From Eubacterium sp. (GTDB lineage: Bacteria > Bacillota > Clostridia > Lachnospirales > Lachnospiraceae), in assembly GCA_022776205.1 (NCBI GenBank), contig JALFIK010000035.1, positions 1 through 10,801 of the forward strand: a stretch of DNA of 10,801 nt, read 5' to 3'. Below, in pieces: positions 1 through 6,915 of the stretch. The position numbers were made by a program, and so were the translations under genes. The notes beneath the pieces were generated by a model that had not been told where the DNA came from, ran no database searches, and saw only the letters and a list, made by a program, of their open reading frames with translations. How positions within the stretch are numbered: the stretch's first letter is position 1; each line of letters starts with the position of its first letter.

Positions 1-252
1 AATCGGAACAATAACCGTGGCGGGAATGATAACAGAAGAAATAAATCGTCTTTAGGTGACACTCCGATTAATGCAAAAGAAACGAGAAACGGTAGAGAAC
101 ACCGTCATGATATTAACCGGGAACACAGCCGGGACAATAAAGAAAACAGCAGAAATGAAAATCGAGGTGGAAAAAATAACCGCCGTGGCAATAACCGGAA
201 TAATGATTTTAATAATCAGAAAAAGCAGAAAAATAAAAATAAACAGCAGGCA
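1..252 (+). repeat. Low-complexity Asn/Arg-rich segment of IF-2
   Basis: The first 84 visible codons of infB encode a biased, probably disordered segment: 24 residues are Asn and 14 are Arg, with many Lys, Glu and Gly. At DNA level the unit AATAACCG recurs at 10, 175 and 190, twice beside a GTGGC, so the stretch looks like degenerate short repeats. IF-2 N-terminal linkers are known to vary greatly in length and composition between species. The full extent cannot be judged because the window cuts it. Confidence 0.7.
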
Positions 253-2046
253 CCGGTTCAGCCACCAAAGAAAGAGGAACCAAAGGAAGAGGTAATCCGC
301 AATATTACCCTTCCGGATCCGGTTTCCTTAAAAGATCTGGCAGACGCATGTAAAGTCCAGCCGTCTGTCATCATTAAGAAACTTTTCCTTGCAGGACAGA
401 TGGTTACGATCAACACAGAATTTTCTTTTGATGATGCGGCAGAAATCGCATTAGAGTACAACTGTATTGCAGAAGAAGAAGTAAAAGTAGATGTGATTGA
501 AGAACTTCTGAAAGAGGAAGAGGAAGACGAGAAGGACATGACACCAAGACCGCCGGTTGTCTGTGTTATGGGTCATGTTGACCACGGAAAAACATCCCTT
601 CTTGATGCCATTCGTTCTACTCATGTTACTGCAGGGGAAGCTGGTGGAATTACACAGCATATCGGTGCATATGTCGTAGAAATTAATGGGGAGAAAATCA
701 CATTCTTAGATACACCGGGACATGAGGCATTTACCTCCATGCGTCTTCGTGGCGCCCAGGCAACGGATATTGCTGTTTTGGTTGTCGCTGCCGATGACGG
801 TGTTATGCCACAGACAATCGAGGCGATCAACCATGCCAAGGCTGCAGAAGTTGAAGTAATCGTTGCCGTAAACAAGATTGATAAAGAGGGAGCCAATGTT
901 GATCGTGTAAAACAGGAGCTGACAGAGTATGGACTGATTGCTGAAGACTGGGGTGGAAGCACAGTATTCGTTCCGGTTTCCGCAAAGACCGGGGAGGGAA
1001 TCAGTGATCTTCTGGAAATGATTTCCCTCACGGCGGAAGTGCTTGAACTGAAAGCCAACGCGAAGAGAAAAGCAAGGGGACTTGTGATTGAAGCTAAACT
1101 GGATAAAGGCCGCGGACCGGTTGCCACAATCCTGATTCAGAAAGGAACCCTTCATGTAGGAGACAGCATTAATGTCGGTCATGCATTTGGACGTGTTCGT
1201 GCCATGATCGATGATAAAGGAAATCGGGTGAAGGCGGCCGGCCCATCCACACCAGTGGAAATCCTCGGTTTAAATGATGTACCGTTTTCCGGCGAGGTTC
1301 TTATGGCCCACGATAACGAAAAAGAAGCAAGGGCAACGGCGGATGCCTTCATTGCATATGGAAGAGAGAAAATGCTCGAGGATACCAAGAACAAATTATC
1401 CCTGGATGATCTTTTTGATCAGATTCAGGCGGGAAATGTCAAGGAGCTTAATCTCGTTGTAAAAGCCGATGTTCAGGGATCTGTAGAGGCAGTAAAACAG
1501 AGCCTGACCAAACTTTCCAATGACGAAGTTATGATCAAAGTTGTCCACGGTGGGGTAGGCGCGATCAATGAATCGGACGTAATCCTCGCTTCCGCATCCA
1601 ATGCAATTATTATTGGATTTAATGTACGTCCGGATGCCATGGCCAAATCTGTAGCAGAAAGGGAAAAGGTAGATATGCGTCTTTACCGTGTCATCTACAA
1701 TGCCATTGAGGATATTGAAGCGGCCATTAAAGGTATGCTTGATCCGGTTTACCGGGAGAAAGTCATCGGTCATGTGGAAGTTCGCCAGATTTACAAAGCA
1801 TCCGGTGTGGGAACAATTGCCGGCTGTTATGTTGCAGACGGCATGATCACGAAGACATCCCAGGCGAGAATCGTCCGTGACGGTATTGTAATTTATGAAG
1901 GTCTCCTGGCATCCCTGAAACGTTTTAAAGATGATGTAAAAGAAGTGAAAGCAGGTTTTGAATGTGGTATCGTCTTTGAAAAATATAATGATATCAAAGA
2001 AGGCGATCAGATCGAGGCCTTTGTGATGGAAGAAATTCCAAGATAG
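1..2046 (+). CDS. infB: Translation initiation factor IF-2 (5' end missing)
   Basis: IF-2 is the GTPase that brings fMet-tRNA to the 30S subunit and promotes 50S joining. The frame is open from base 1 to the TAG at 2044-2046 (681 residues visible), so the true start lies upstream. Residues 1-84 are a low-complexity Asn/Arg/Lys linker. Residues about 100-155 form the IF-2N helical domain (PDPVSLKDLADACKV), followed by an acidic stretch. The GTPase domain has all G motifs: GHVDHGKT (residues 191-198), GGITQHIGAY, DTPGH, NKID and SAKTGEG. Domains II, III and C2 follow, with an intact end (EAFVMEEIPR). The visible gene shows no frameshift. It is the first gene of the infB-rbfA-nrnA-truB-ribF run; nusA and ylxR would be expected upstream, outside the window. 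An ATG at 400 lies inside the IF-2N domain and is not the start of the main product. Confidence 0.97.
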   Translation, partial: NRNNNRGGNDNRRNKSSLGDTPINAKETRNGREHRHDINREHSRDNKENSRNENRGGKNNRRGNNRNNDFNNQKKQKNKNKQQAPVQPPKKEEPKEEVIRNITLPDPVSLKDLADACKVQPSVIIKKLFLAGQMVTINTEFSFDDAAEIALEYNCIAEEEVKVDVIEELLKEEEEDEKDMTPRPPVVCVMGHVDHGKTSLLDAIRSTHVTAGEAGGITQHIGAYVVEINGEKITFLDTPGHEAFTSMRLRGAQATDIAVLVVAADDGVMPQTIEAINHAKAAEVEVIVAVNKIDKEGANVDRVKQELTEYGLIAEDWGGSTVFVPVSAKTGEGISDLLEMISLTAEVLELKANAKRKARGLVIEAKLDKGRGPVATILIQKGTLHVGDSINVGHAFGRVRAMIDDKGNRVKAAGPSTPVEILGLNDVPFSGEVLMAHDNEKEARATADAFIAYGREKMLEDTKNKLSLDDLFDQIQAGNVKELNLVVKADVQGSVEAVKQSLTKLSNDEVMIKVVHGGVGAINESDVILASASNAIIIGFNVRPDAMAKSVAEREKVDMRLYRVIYNAIEDIEAAIKGMLDPVYREKVIGHVEVRQIYKASGVGTIAGCYVADGMITKTSQARIVRDGIVIYEGLLASLKRFKDDVKEVKAGFECGIVFEKYNDIKEGDQIEAFVMEEIPR

Positions 2047-2059
2047 ACAGGAGGACAAT

Positions 2060-2443
2060 ATGAGAAAACACAGTGTAAAAAATACCCGGATTAATTCTGA
2101 GGTATTAAAAGAGCTGAGCCGTATCATATCCAGAGAAATCAAGGATCCGAGGATCAGCCCGATGACTTCCGTGGTTGCGGTGGAGGTTGCTCCGGATCTT
2201 AAAACGTGTAAAGCATATATCAGTGTACTCGGAAACGAGGAGGAGCAGACAGCGACCATCGAGGGGCTTGAAAGTGCCCACGGTTTTATCCGCAGGGAGC
2301 TTGCTCACAGTGTCAATCTGCGGAACACTCCGGATATCCGTTTTATTTTAGACCAGTCGATTGAATATGGTGTAAATATGGCAAAGAAGATCGATGAGCT
2401 TACAGCGGGCCTCCATGAAAAAGAGGAGGATCCGGAAGAATGA
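2060..2443 (+). CDS. rbfA: 30S ribosome-binding factor A
   Basis: RbfA is a small KH-type RNA-binding protein that binds the 30S subunit and helps the last steps of 16S rRNA 5'-end maturation. The product has 127 residues, normal for the family. It shows the RbfA signature ISREIKDPRIS near residue 25, then the beta-strand region VVAVEVAPDLKTCKAYISV, and the closing segment TPDIRFILDQSIEYG. The C-terminal tail is short and acidic (HEKEEDPEE). The start is fixed by AGGAGG at 2049-2054, five bases before the ATG. The gene begins 13 nt after infB and its stop overlaps the nrnA start in ATGA (2440-2443), which suggests co-transcription and translational coupling. No anomaly seen. Confidence 0.96.
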   Translation: MRKHSVKNTRINSEVLKELSRIISREIKDPRISPMTSVVAVEVAPDLKTCKAYISVLGNEEEQTATIEGLESAHGFIRRELAHSVNLRNTPDIRFILDQSIEYGVNMAKKIDELTAGLHEKEEDPEE

Positions 2444-3480
2444 TAACAGGTCAGAAGGGAAATCGGATGCTTTCGGAAAGAAAGGCAGAGCTTGTAAAAC
2501 AGATAAAAAGAGCACATACGATTGGAATTTCGGGCCACACAAACCCGGACGGGGACTGCATCGGTTCCTGTCTGGGCCTTTATACTTACCTGAAAGAAAT
2601 GTATCCGGAAAAGCAGATTGATCTGTATCTGGAACCCATTCCTGATAAATTTTCCTTTTTAAAATATGCCGAAGACATCTGTCAGGAAAAAACGCTCGAC
2701 GGAGCCTACGATCTGTATTTTTCTCTCGACTGTTCGGAACCGGACCGACTGGACCGTTTTCGCAGTTTTTTTGAAGAGGCAGAATATCAGATCTGCATTG
2801 ATCATCATTTTACGAATACCGGATTTGGTGATCTCCGGTTTATTTTCCCGGAGGCATCATCTACTTGCGAAGTTTTATGTGATCTTCTTGATATGGATAG
2901 GGTTTCCATGGACTGTGCCCGGGATCTTTATATGGGGATTGTTCATGATACAGGAGTATTCAAGCATACGAATACGACCAGAAAGACGATGGAAACGGCA
3001 GGAATTCTTCTGGAAAAAGGAATCCATTCGGAAGAAATCATTGACCGGACTTTTTTTAGAAAAACATATGTGCAGAATCAGATCCTTGGAAGGGCATTAA
3101 TGCAGAGTATCCTGCTTTTGGACGGAAAAGTGATTTTTTCTGTAATATCGAAAAAGGATATTGAATTCTATGGAATAGAGAGTGCTGATCTTGACGGAAT
3201 CATTGATCAGCTTCGTGTGACAGAAGGTGTGGAATGTGCTCTTCTTCTTCACGAAAAAGAAGAGGGAGTTTATAAGGTAAGTATGCGGGCAAACGATCTG
3301 GTAGATGTCAGTGAGATTGCCGGGATGTTTGGCGGTGGCGGACATATTAAGGCAGCAGGCTGTACGGTTCACGGGGAATCCCGTGATATTGTGATGAATA
3401 TCACACATATGGTGGAACAACAGCTTATAAAAATAAAAGAGGAAGCTCAGGAATCAGTATATGATAAACGGAATTCTTAA
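2440..3480 (+). CDS. nrnA: DHH-family bifunctional oligoribonuclease / pAp phosphatase
   Basis: NrnA-type proteins degrade 2-5 nt RNA fragments and dephosphorylate 3'-phosphoadenosine 5'-phosphate in the cytoplasm using metal ions. The 346-residue product has the N-terminal DHH phosphoesterase domain: HTNPDGDCIGS at residues 33-43, a further Asp at 97 (LDCSEPDRL), the DHH triad at 121-123 and GIVHDTG at 166-172. The C-terminal DHHA1 substrate-binding domain carries GGGGH at 298-302 followed by IKAAGCTV. Two starts are possible. The ATG at 2440 overlaps the rbfA stop and has GAGGAGG at 2423-2429. An in-frame ATG at 2467 has AGAAGGGA at 2453-2460 and would remove nine residues. I keep the first. 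The gene's end overlaps truB by 20 nt. This position between rbfA and truB is typical of Clostridia. In vivo balance between the nanoRNA and pAp activities cannot be read from sequence. Confidence 0.93.
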   Translation: MITGQKGNRMLSERKAELVKQIKRAHTIGISGHTNPDGDCIGSCLGLYTYLKEMYPEKQIDLYLEPIPDKFSFLKYAEDICQEKTLDGAYDLYFSLDCSEPDRLDRFRSFFEEAEYQICIDHHFTNTGFGDLRFIFPEASSTCEVLCDLLDMDRVSMDCARDLYMGIVHDTGVFKHTNTTRKTMETAGILLEKGIHSEEIIDRTFFRKTYVQNQILGRALMQSILLLDGKVIFSVISKKDIEFYGIESADLDGIIDQLRVTEGVECALLLHEKEEGVYKVSMRANDLVDVSEIAGMFGGGGHIKAAGCTVHGESRDIVMNITHMVEQQLIKIKEEAQESVYDKRNS

Positions 3481-4357
3481 TATAAAAAAAGAGGCCGGAT
3501 TTACATCCCACGATGTTGTGGCGAAACTTCGGGGGATTGTCCACCAGAAAAAAATCGGGCACACGGGAACTCTTGATCCGGATGCAACCGGGGTCCTTCC
3601 GGTCTGTCTCGGAAAAGCAACTAAACTTTGTGACCTGATTGGTGATTGGGATAAAACTTACGAGGCAGTTTTACTTCTTGGGAGGGAAACGGATACAGAA
3701 GATACAGGCGGCACTACGTGCCGGGAATCCAAAGTAGAAGTCACCGAGAAGGAGATTGAGGAGATTATTCTTTCCTTTGTGGGAGACTATTCTCAGATTC
3801 CCCCGATGTATTCTGCAAAAAAAGTTAATGGAAAGAAACTGTATGAACTGGCAAGGGAGGGAATCGTCATTGAGAGAAAACCATGCCCGGTTAATATTTC
3901 TTCCATCGAAGTGAAAGAAATAGATTTGCCACGGGTTAAATTTGAAGTGACCTGTTCAAAGGGAACCTATATCCGCAGTCTTTGTCGGGATATAGGAATG
4001 AAAGCGGGATGTGGAGGATGCATGGAACATCTGACCCGGACACGGGTTGCTTCTTTTTCCATCGGGGAATCCTGCACGTTATCAGAGATTGAGCAGATGC
4101 AGAAAGATGGGGTTTTGTCTGAAAAGATTCTTCCCATTGACAAAGTATTTGCCGCTGTTCCGGCAGTTTTTGTGGAAAAAGAAGGAGAAAAAAAATTGTA
4201 TAATGGGAATCCGGTTCCGTCCGGATTCTGCCGGGAAAAAGACAGCCTGCCCGGAATCCATGAAAAATGCAGGGTGTATGATTCTCAAAAAAATTTTGTG
4301 GGTATTTATACATTAGAAAAAAATGATCTGCTTAAACCATACAAATTATTTTTATAA
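3461..4357 (+). CDS. truB: tRNA pseudouridine(55) synthase
   Basis: TruB isomerises U55 to pseudouridine in the T-loop of elongator tRNAs and also acts as a tRNA chaperone. The 298-residue product starts with the family hallmark NGILNIKKEAGFTSHDVV. It contains GHTGTLDPDATGVLPV with the catalytic Asp at residue 39, then YSAKKVNGKKLYELAREG starting at Tyr117, which corresponds to the conserved active-site Tyr. KGTYIRSLCRDIG follows and completes the catalytic fold. A C-terminal extension of about 70 residues matches the Gram-positive TruB C-terminal (PUA-like) region. The ATG at 3461 lies within the last codons of nrnA (20-nt overlap) and has CAGGAA at 3448-3453 as a modest ribosome binding site. 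Coupling to nrnA translation is likely. Forty-two bases separate it from ribF. Confidence 0.96.
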   Translation: MINGILNIKKEAGFTSHDVVAKLRGIVHQKKIGHTGTLDPDATGVLPVCLGKATKLCDLIGDWDKTYEAVLLLGRETDTEDTGGTTCRESKVEVTEKEIEEIILSFVGDYSQIPPMYSAKKVNGKKLYELAREGIVIERKPCPVNISSIEVKEIDLPRVKFEVTCSKGTYIRSLCRDIGMKAGCGGCMEHLTRTRVASFSIGESCTLSEIEQMQKDGVLSEKILPIDKVFAAVPAVFVEKEGEKKLYNGNPVPSGFCREKDSLPGIHEKCRVYDSQKNFVGIYTLEKNDLLKPYKLFL

Positions 4358-4388
4358 GATACAGATCCATGCCGCATGGCAGCGGCCT

Positions 4389-4402
4389 GGGAGGGAAAGA
4401 TG
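4389..4402 (+). promoter_or_regulatory. Ribosome binding site that sets the ribF start
   Basis: GGGAGGG at 4389-4395 sits four to five bases before the ATG at 4400. The upstream in-frame ATG at 4376 has no Shine-Dalgarno sequence and lies in the 6-nt loop of a small hairpin (GCCGC 4371-4375 pairing with GCGGC 4382-4386). This favours 4400 as the true start. Confidence 0.75.
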
Positions 4403-5329
4403 GAATATATAACTAACTCGGATTTCCATTTTAAAGATACCGCAGTGGCTTTGGGAAAATTCGACGGGATTCACTGCGGTCATCAGCTGTTGATGGATGA
4501 AGTCAAAAAACAGGAAAAAGAGGGACGGAAAAGTGCAGTATTTACCTTTGATCGTCCAACAAGACTCACGTTATCGGGGGATCACTCCTGCAAACAGATT
4601 TATACAAAAGAAGAGCGGAGAAAAATTCTTGAAAAAGCTGGAATCTCAATTTTGATCGAGCATCCTTTTACAAAGGAGTTTGCTGCCCTGTCTCCGGAAA
4701 AATTCATCCGGGAAATTTTGGTGAAAAAAGCCGGAGCCCGGGCAATCGTAGTCGGGACAGATTTCCGTTTTGGTAAAAACCGATCCGGAGGAATTGAACA
4801 TTTAAAAGCACTCGAGGAGGAGTGTGGTTATCATCTGATCGTGATTGAAAAATTGAAGATGGATGGTCAGGATGTGAGCAGTACGAGAATCCGCACCTGT
4901 CTGGAAAATGGGGAGATGGAAAAGGCAAATTATCTTCTCGGAAGAGATTACAGTATCTCGGGAATCGTAGTACATGGAAATGAGCTGGGACGTACCATTC
5001 AGGTACCTACAATAAACCAGGAGATATCTTCCGACAAACTCGTTCCGCCAAACGGTGTTTATGTTTCAAGAATTCACATCGGAGATGAAGTGTATTCCGG
5101 TATTACTAATATTGGTGTGAAACCTACTGTAAAAGATACTTTGGAAAAAACGGTGGAGACCAATATTTTTGATTTTCATGAAGATATTTATGGAAGAGAC
5201 GTCACAGTGGAGCTTCTTCATTTTCACCGCCCTGAAACCCGCTTTTCTTCCATAGAAAAATTACAGAAACAGTTGTTAAAAGATGTTGAGTTCGGAAAGA
5301 AATTTGTGGTACAATCAAAGTGCAGATAA
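4400..5329 (+). CDS. ribF: Bifunctional riboflavin kinase / FAD synthetase
   Basis: RibF phosphorylates riboflavin to FMN and adenylylates FMN to FAD. From the ATG at 4400 the product has 309 residues, the usual size; an in-frame ATG at 4376 would add eight residues but lacks a ribosome binding site. The N-terminal nucleotidyltransferase (FAD synthetase) domain shows GKFDGIHCGH at residues 19-28, GTDFRFGKNRSG and SSTRIR around 160-165. The C-terminal flavokinase domain begins near 185 and has GRTIQVPTIN at 197-206, where the conserved PT-x-N is kept although the usual GFPTAN is changed. The catalytic Glu253 lies in VETNIFDF. No FMN riboswitch precedes the gene, as expected for a copy inside the truB operon. 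Its last 45 bases contain a promoter-like sequence for the next gene. Confidence 0.95.
   Translation: MEYITNSDFHFKDTAVALGKFDGIHCGHQLLMDEVKKQEKEGRKSAVFTFDRPTRLTLSGDHSCKQIYTKEERRKILEKAGISILIEHPFTKEFAALSPEKFIREILVKKAGARAIVVGTDFRFGKNRSGGIEHLKALEEECGYHLIVIEKLKMDGQDVSSTRIRTCLENGEMEKANYLLGRDYSISGIVVHGNELGRTIQVPTINQEISSDKLVPPNGVYVSRIHIGDEVYSGITNIGVKPTVKDTLEKTVETNIFDFHEDIYGRDVTVELLHFHRPETRFSSIEKLQKQLLKDVEFGKKFVVQSKCR
5286..5315 (+). promoter_or_regulatory. Candidate internal promoter for the kinase-like gene
   Basis: TTGAGT (5286-5291, four of six to TTGACA) is followed after 18 bases by TACAAT (5310-5315, five of six to TATAAT). A TG at 5307-5308 is placed as in extended -10 promoters (TGGTACAAT). 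It lies within the last codons of ribF, and a start near 5322 would give a leader of about 33 nt before the ATG at 5355. The match is good for a sigma-A promoter, but position inside a coding region means chance similarity is possible. Confidence 0.45.
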
Positions 5330-5354
5330 TTATTAAAACGAGAGGGGTGGACAT

Positions 5355-5978
5355 ATGAATACGATTATTACAATAGGAAGACAGTATGGAAGCGGAGGAA
5401 GAGAAATCGGAGAAAAACTGGCAAAATACTACGATATTCCTTTTTATGAGAAGGAACTTCTGAAGATTGCTGCAAAAGAAAGCGGAATCTGTGAGGAAAT
5501 GTTTGAAAACTTTGATGAAAAACCGACGACCAGTTTTCTGTATTCTCTCGTGATGGATCCCTATGCTCTCGGATATAATGCGGCATCTTTTGATATGCCT
5601 CTGAATCAAAAAGTATTTCTCGCATCTTTTGATGCAATAAAGAAAGTGGCAGAAGAAGGTCCGTGTGTAATCGTGGGGCGGTGTGCAGACTATGCATTGA
5701 AAGATTATGAGAATAAGCTGAATGTATTTGTTCATGCACCGATGAGTTTTAAGAAGCCCCGGATTAACGAACAGTATAACATTCCCCTTGAGAAGGTAAA
5801 AGACGTGGCGGTCAAGATCGACAAGCAGAGAGCCAGCTATTACAATTATTATACCTCAAAGAAATGGGGAGATTTAAAGAGTTATGATCTGTGCATTGAC
5901 AGCAGTATTCTTGGAATCGACGGCACAGTGGAGCTGATTTGTCAGGCCATAGCACTAAAGGAATCGAATAAAGAATAA
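5355..5978 (+). CDS. Cytidylate kinase-like family protein
   Basis: The 207-residue product resembles the cytidylate kinase-like P-loop family common in Clostridia; its real substrate is unknown to me. It opens with TIGRQYGSGGREIGEKLA (P-loop at residues 8-19) and has VGRCADY at 107-113. A basic lid-like segment follows, and then RASYYNYYTSKKWG at 159-172, a hallmark of this family. The P-loop is not canonical: the Walker A Lys-Ser/Thr pair is replaced by Gly15-Arg16. True Cmk proteins carry GPAGSGKST, so this should not be named cmk. The start is supported by AGAGGGG, ending about eight bases before the ATG. It follows ribF by 25 nt and is the last gene before the terminator at 5983, so it can be read from the operon and possibly from its own promoter. 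No membrane segment or signal peptide is visible, so a cytoplasmic location is likely. Confidence 0.82.
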   Translation: MNTIITIGRQYGSGGREIGEKLAKYYDIPFYEKELLKIAAKESGICEEMFENFDEKPTTSFLYSLVMDPYALGYNAASFDMPLNQKVFLASFDAIKKVAEEGPCVIVGRCADYALKDYENKLNVFVHAPMSFKKPRINEQYNIPLEKVKDVAVKIDKQRASYYNYYTSKKWGDLKSYDLCIDSSILGIDGTVELICQAIALKESNKE

Positions 5979-5982
5979 AGAG

Positions 5983-6020
5983 AATGGCGGGTTACACAAT
6001 ATGTAATCCGCCATTTTTTT
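5983..6020 (+). terminator. Rho-independent terminator of the translation operon
   Basis: AATGGCGGGTTAC (5983-5995) pairs with GTAATCCGCCATT (6003-6015) through 13 bp including one G-T wobble; A5996 and T6002 can add a 14th pair. Seven T residues (6014-6020) follow. It sits five bases after the kinase-like stop. The converging flavoprotein gene ends at 6033, so the same hairpin may also stop minus-strand transcripts, but the T-run on that side is much weaker. Confidence 0.93.
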
Positions 6021-6032
6021 CATAAAGAAGAA

Positions 6033-6749
6033 TCAGTCTTCGTCTTTAAACTCTTTGTTGACCTTATTATAAGAATTAAAATACGGGGAATAGTTCTTCA
6101 GCTGGTCTTCCTGCGACTCAATTTTTCGGATAAAGTTTGTTCGTGTCTTCTTCTCCGGCTTTGGAGGAAGCAGTCCGTTTTTCTGACCGGCTTCAATGGA
6201 TTTGAGCATCCAGGCCATGTTTCTTCCGAGCGTTCTCATGACCATCATTCCCTCTAAATCCTGCTCAACTTCTTCTGGAGAGTTTCCGTGAACCATGTTC
6301 CAGTAAGCAGAAGGGACGAGGGGCATATTGCTCATCATAAAATATTTGTTGAGCTGTTCTAAAGCAGCGGTAGAACCGGCACGACGGCAGCTCACGACAG
6401 CAGCTCCCGGCTTATATGGAAATCCGTTGCTCGAATAGAACATTCGGTCAAGAAAAGAAGTAACTGCACCACTTGCAGCGGCATAGTGTACTGGAGAACC
6501 AACAATCAATCCGTCACACTCCTCCATCCTGGCAATGGCTACATTGACATTATCTTCTCCGAAAATACATTTTCCCAGTTTATTCTTTCGACACATTCCG
6601 CAACCCATACATCCCCGGACCGGATGTGGCCCGGCCTGGAGCCATTCCGTCTCGATTCCCTCAATCCGAAGAGTCTTTTCAACTTCGGAAAGTGCGCGGT
6701 ATGTACATCCCTTCGGATGGGGACTTCCGTTGATCAATAATACCTTCAT
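6033..6749 (-). CDS. Flavodoxin-fold NAD(P)H-dependent FMN reductase / iron-sulfur flavoprotein-like
   Basis: The 238-residue product is a flavodoxin-fold oxidoreductase expected to bind FMN. LLINGSPHPKGCTYRAL (residues 4-20) is the FMN phosphate-binding loop, and GSPVHYAAASGAVTSFLDR (84-102) is the second flavin-contact region. Between them lies the compact motif C47-x2-C50-x2-C53-x7-C61, the CX2CX2CX4-7C pattern known to hold a [4Fe-4S] cluster in archaeal and clostridial Isf proteins. Isf-like proteins pass electrons from ferredoxin or NAD(P)H to small acceptors; the substrate here is unknown. After about residue 185 there is a charged tail (KPEKKTRTNF and on to KEFKDED) not needed for the fold. 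The gene stands alone, convergent with the operon and divergent from pyc. Its promoter is at 6800-6828; the ribosome binding site is weak (AAAGG about 12 bases before the ATG). Confidence 0.85.
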   Translation of the reverse strand: MKVLLINGSPHPKGCTYRALSEVEKTLRIEGIETEWLQAGPHPVRGCMGCGMCRKNKLGKCIFGEDNVNVAIARMEECDGLIVGSPVHYAAASGAVTSFLDRMFYSSNGFPYKPGAAVVSCRRAGSTAALEQLNKYFMMSNMPLVPSAYWNMVHGNSPEEVEQDLEGMMVMRTLGRNMAWMLKSIEAGQKNGLLPPKPEKKTRTNFIRKIESQEDQLKNYSPYFNSYNKVNKEFKDED

Positions 6750-6799
6750 CTCAATACCCGACCTTTCTTTGATCTCTGATAGTCAAAATAATTTACAAT

Positions 6800-6828
6800 A
6801 GTATAACATATTCATAAAAAAATGTACA
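6800..6828 (-). promoter_or_regulatory. Promoter of the flavoprotein gene
   Basis: On the minus strand TGTACA (6828-6823, four of six to TTGACA) is followed after exactly 17 bases by TATACT (6805-6800). TG is at the extended -10 position (TGTTATACT). Transcription would begin near 6793, leaving a leader of about 43 nt before the ATG at 6749. This is the best promoter match in the window. Confidence 0.65.
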
Positions 6829-6849
6829 GAGAATGCCCAATATTCTTCA

Positions 6850-6878
6850 TTGTTTTTAGAAAAATATCCCGATATACT
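6850..6878 (+). promoter_or_regulatory. Candidate promoter of pyc
   Basis: TTGTTT (6850-6855, three of six) and TATACT (6873-6878, five of six) are separated by 17 bases. A start near 6885 would give a leader of about 28 nt before the ATG at 6913. The -35 element is weak, which fits a promoter that depends on an activator or is moderately expressed. Positioning relative to the gene is the main support. Confidence 0.45.
6851..6865 (+). promoter_or_regulatory. Possible operator: AT-rich palindrome in the pyc promoter spacer
   Basis: TGTTTTTAGAAAAAT contains the dyad TTTTT-ag-AAAAA between the proposed -35 and -10. It matches the Bacillus CodY box AATTTTCWGAAAATT at 11 of 15 positions. In AT-rich intergenic DNA such a match is only weakly informative, so this is a suggestion, not an identification. 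Confidence 0.2.
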
Positions 6879-6898
6879 TATTATAGAAAAGAATGGAT

Positions 6899-6915
6899 GG
6901 GAGGAAAAACTGATG
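6899..6915 (+). promoter_or_regulatory. Ribosome binding site that sets the pyc start
   Basis: GGGAGG at 6899-6904 lies eight bases before the ATG at 6913. Upstream in-frame TTG (6850) has no such signal and would fall inside the proposed promoter. A second ATG at 6916 would have an 11-base spacing and change the product by one residue only. Confidence 0.75.

Noticed and set aside
400..2046. infB read as starting at the ATG at 400
   Set aside because: The frame is open back to base 1, and the ATG falls inside the conserved IF-2N domain with no Shine-Dalgarno sequence before it; the gene is simply cut by the window edge.
1396..2259. Long minus-strand open frames opposite infB and pyc
   Set aside because: They lie antisense to well-supported conserved genes, have low-complexity Ser/Phe/Cys-rich translations and no recognisable domain or ribosome binding site.
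4371..4386. GCCGC/GCGGC hairpin between truB and ribF as a terminator or riboswitch
   Set aside because: Only 5 bp, no T-run, and no FMN riboswitch consensus; at most it has a minor effect on translation.
4376..4399. Longer ribF starting at ATG 4376
   Set aside because: No ribosome binding site precedes it and it sits in a small hairpin loop; GGGAGGG correctly precedes ATG 4400 and gives the standard N-terminus.
5355..5978. Naming the kinase-like gene cmk
   Set aside because: The Walker A Lys is absent and the sequence hallmarks are those of the cytidylate kinase-like family, not of true CMP kinase.
6831..6853. Short dyads GAAT-N7-ATTC and CAAT-N7-ATTG as operators
   Set aside because: Only four paired bases each in AT-rich DNA; expected by chance and not matching a known regulator such as Rex.
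6850..6912. Longer pyc starting from TTG 6850
   Set aside because: It has no ribosome binding site, overlaps the proposed promoter and adds 21 residues unlike the family N-terminus; GGGAGG before ATG 6913 decides the start.
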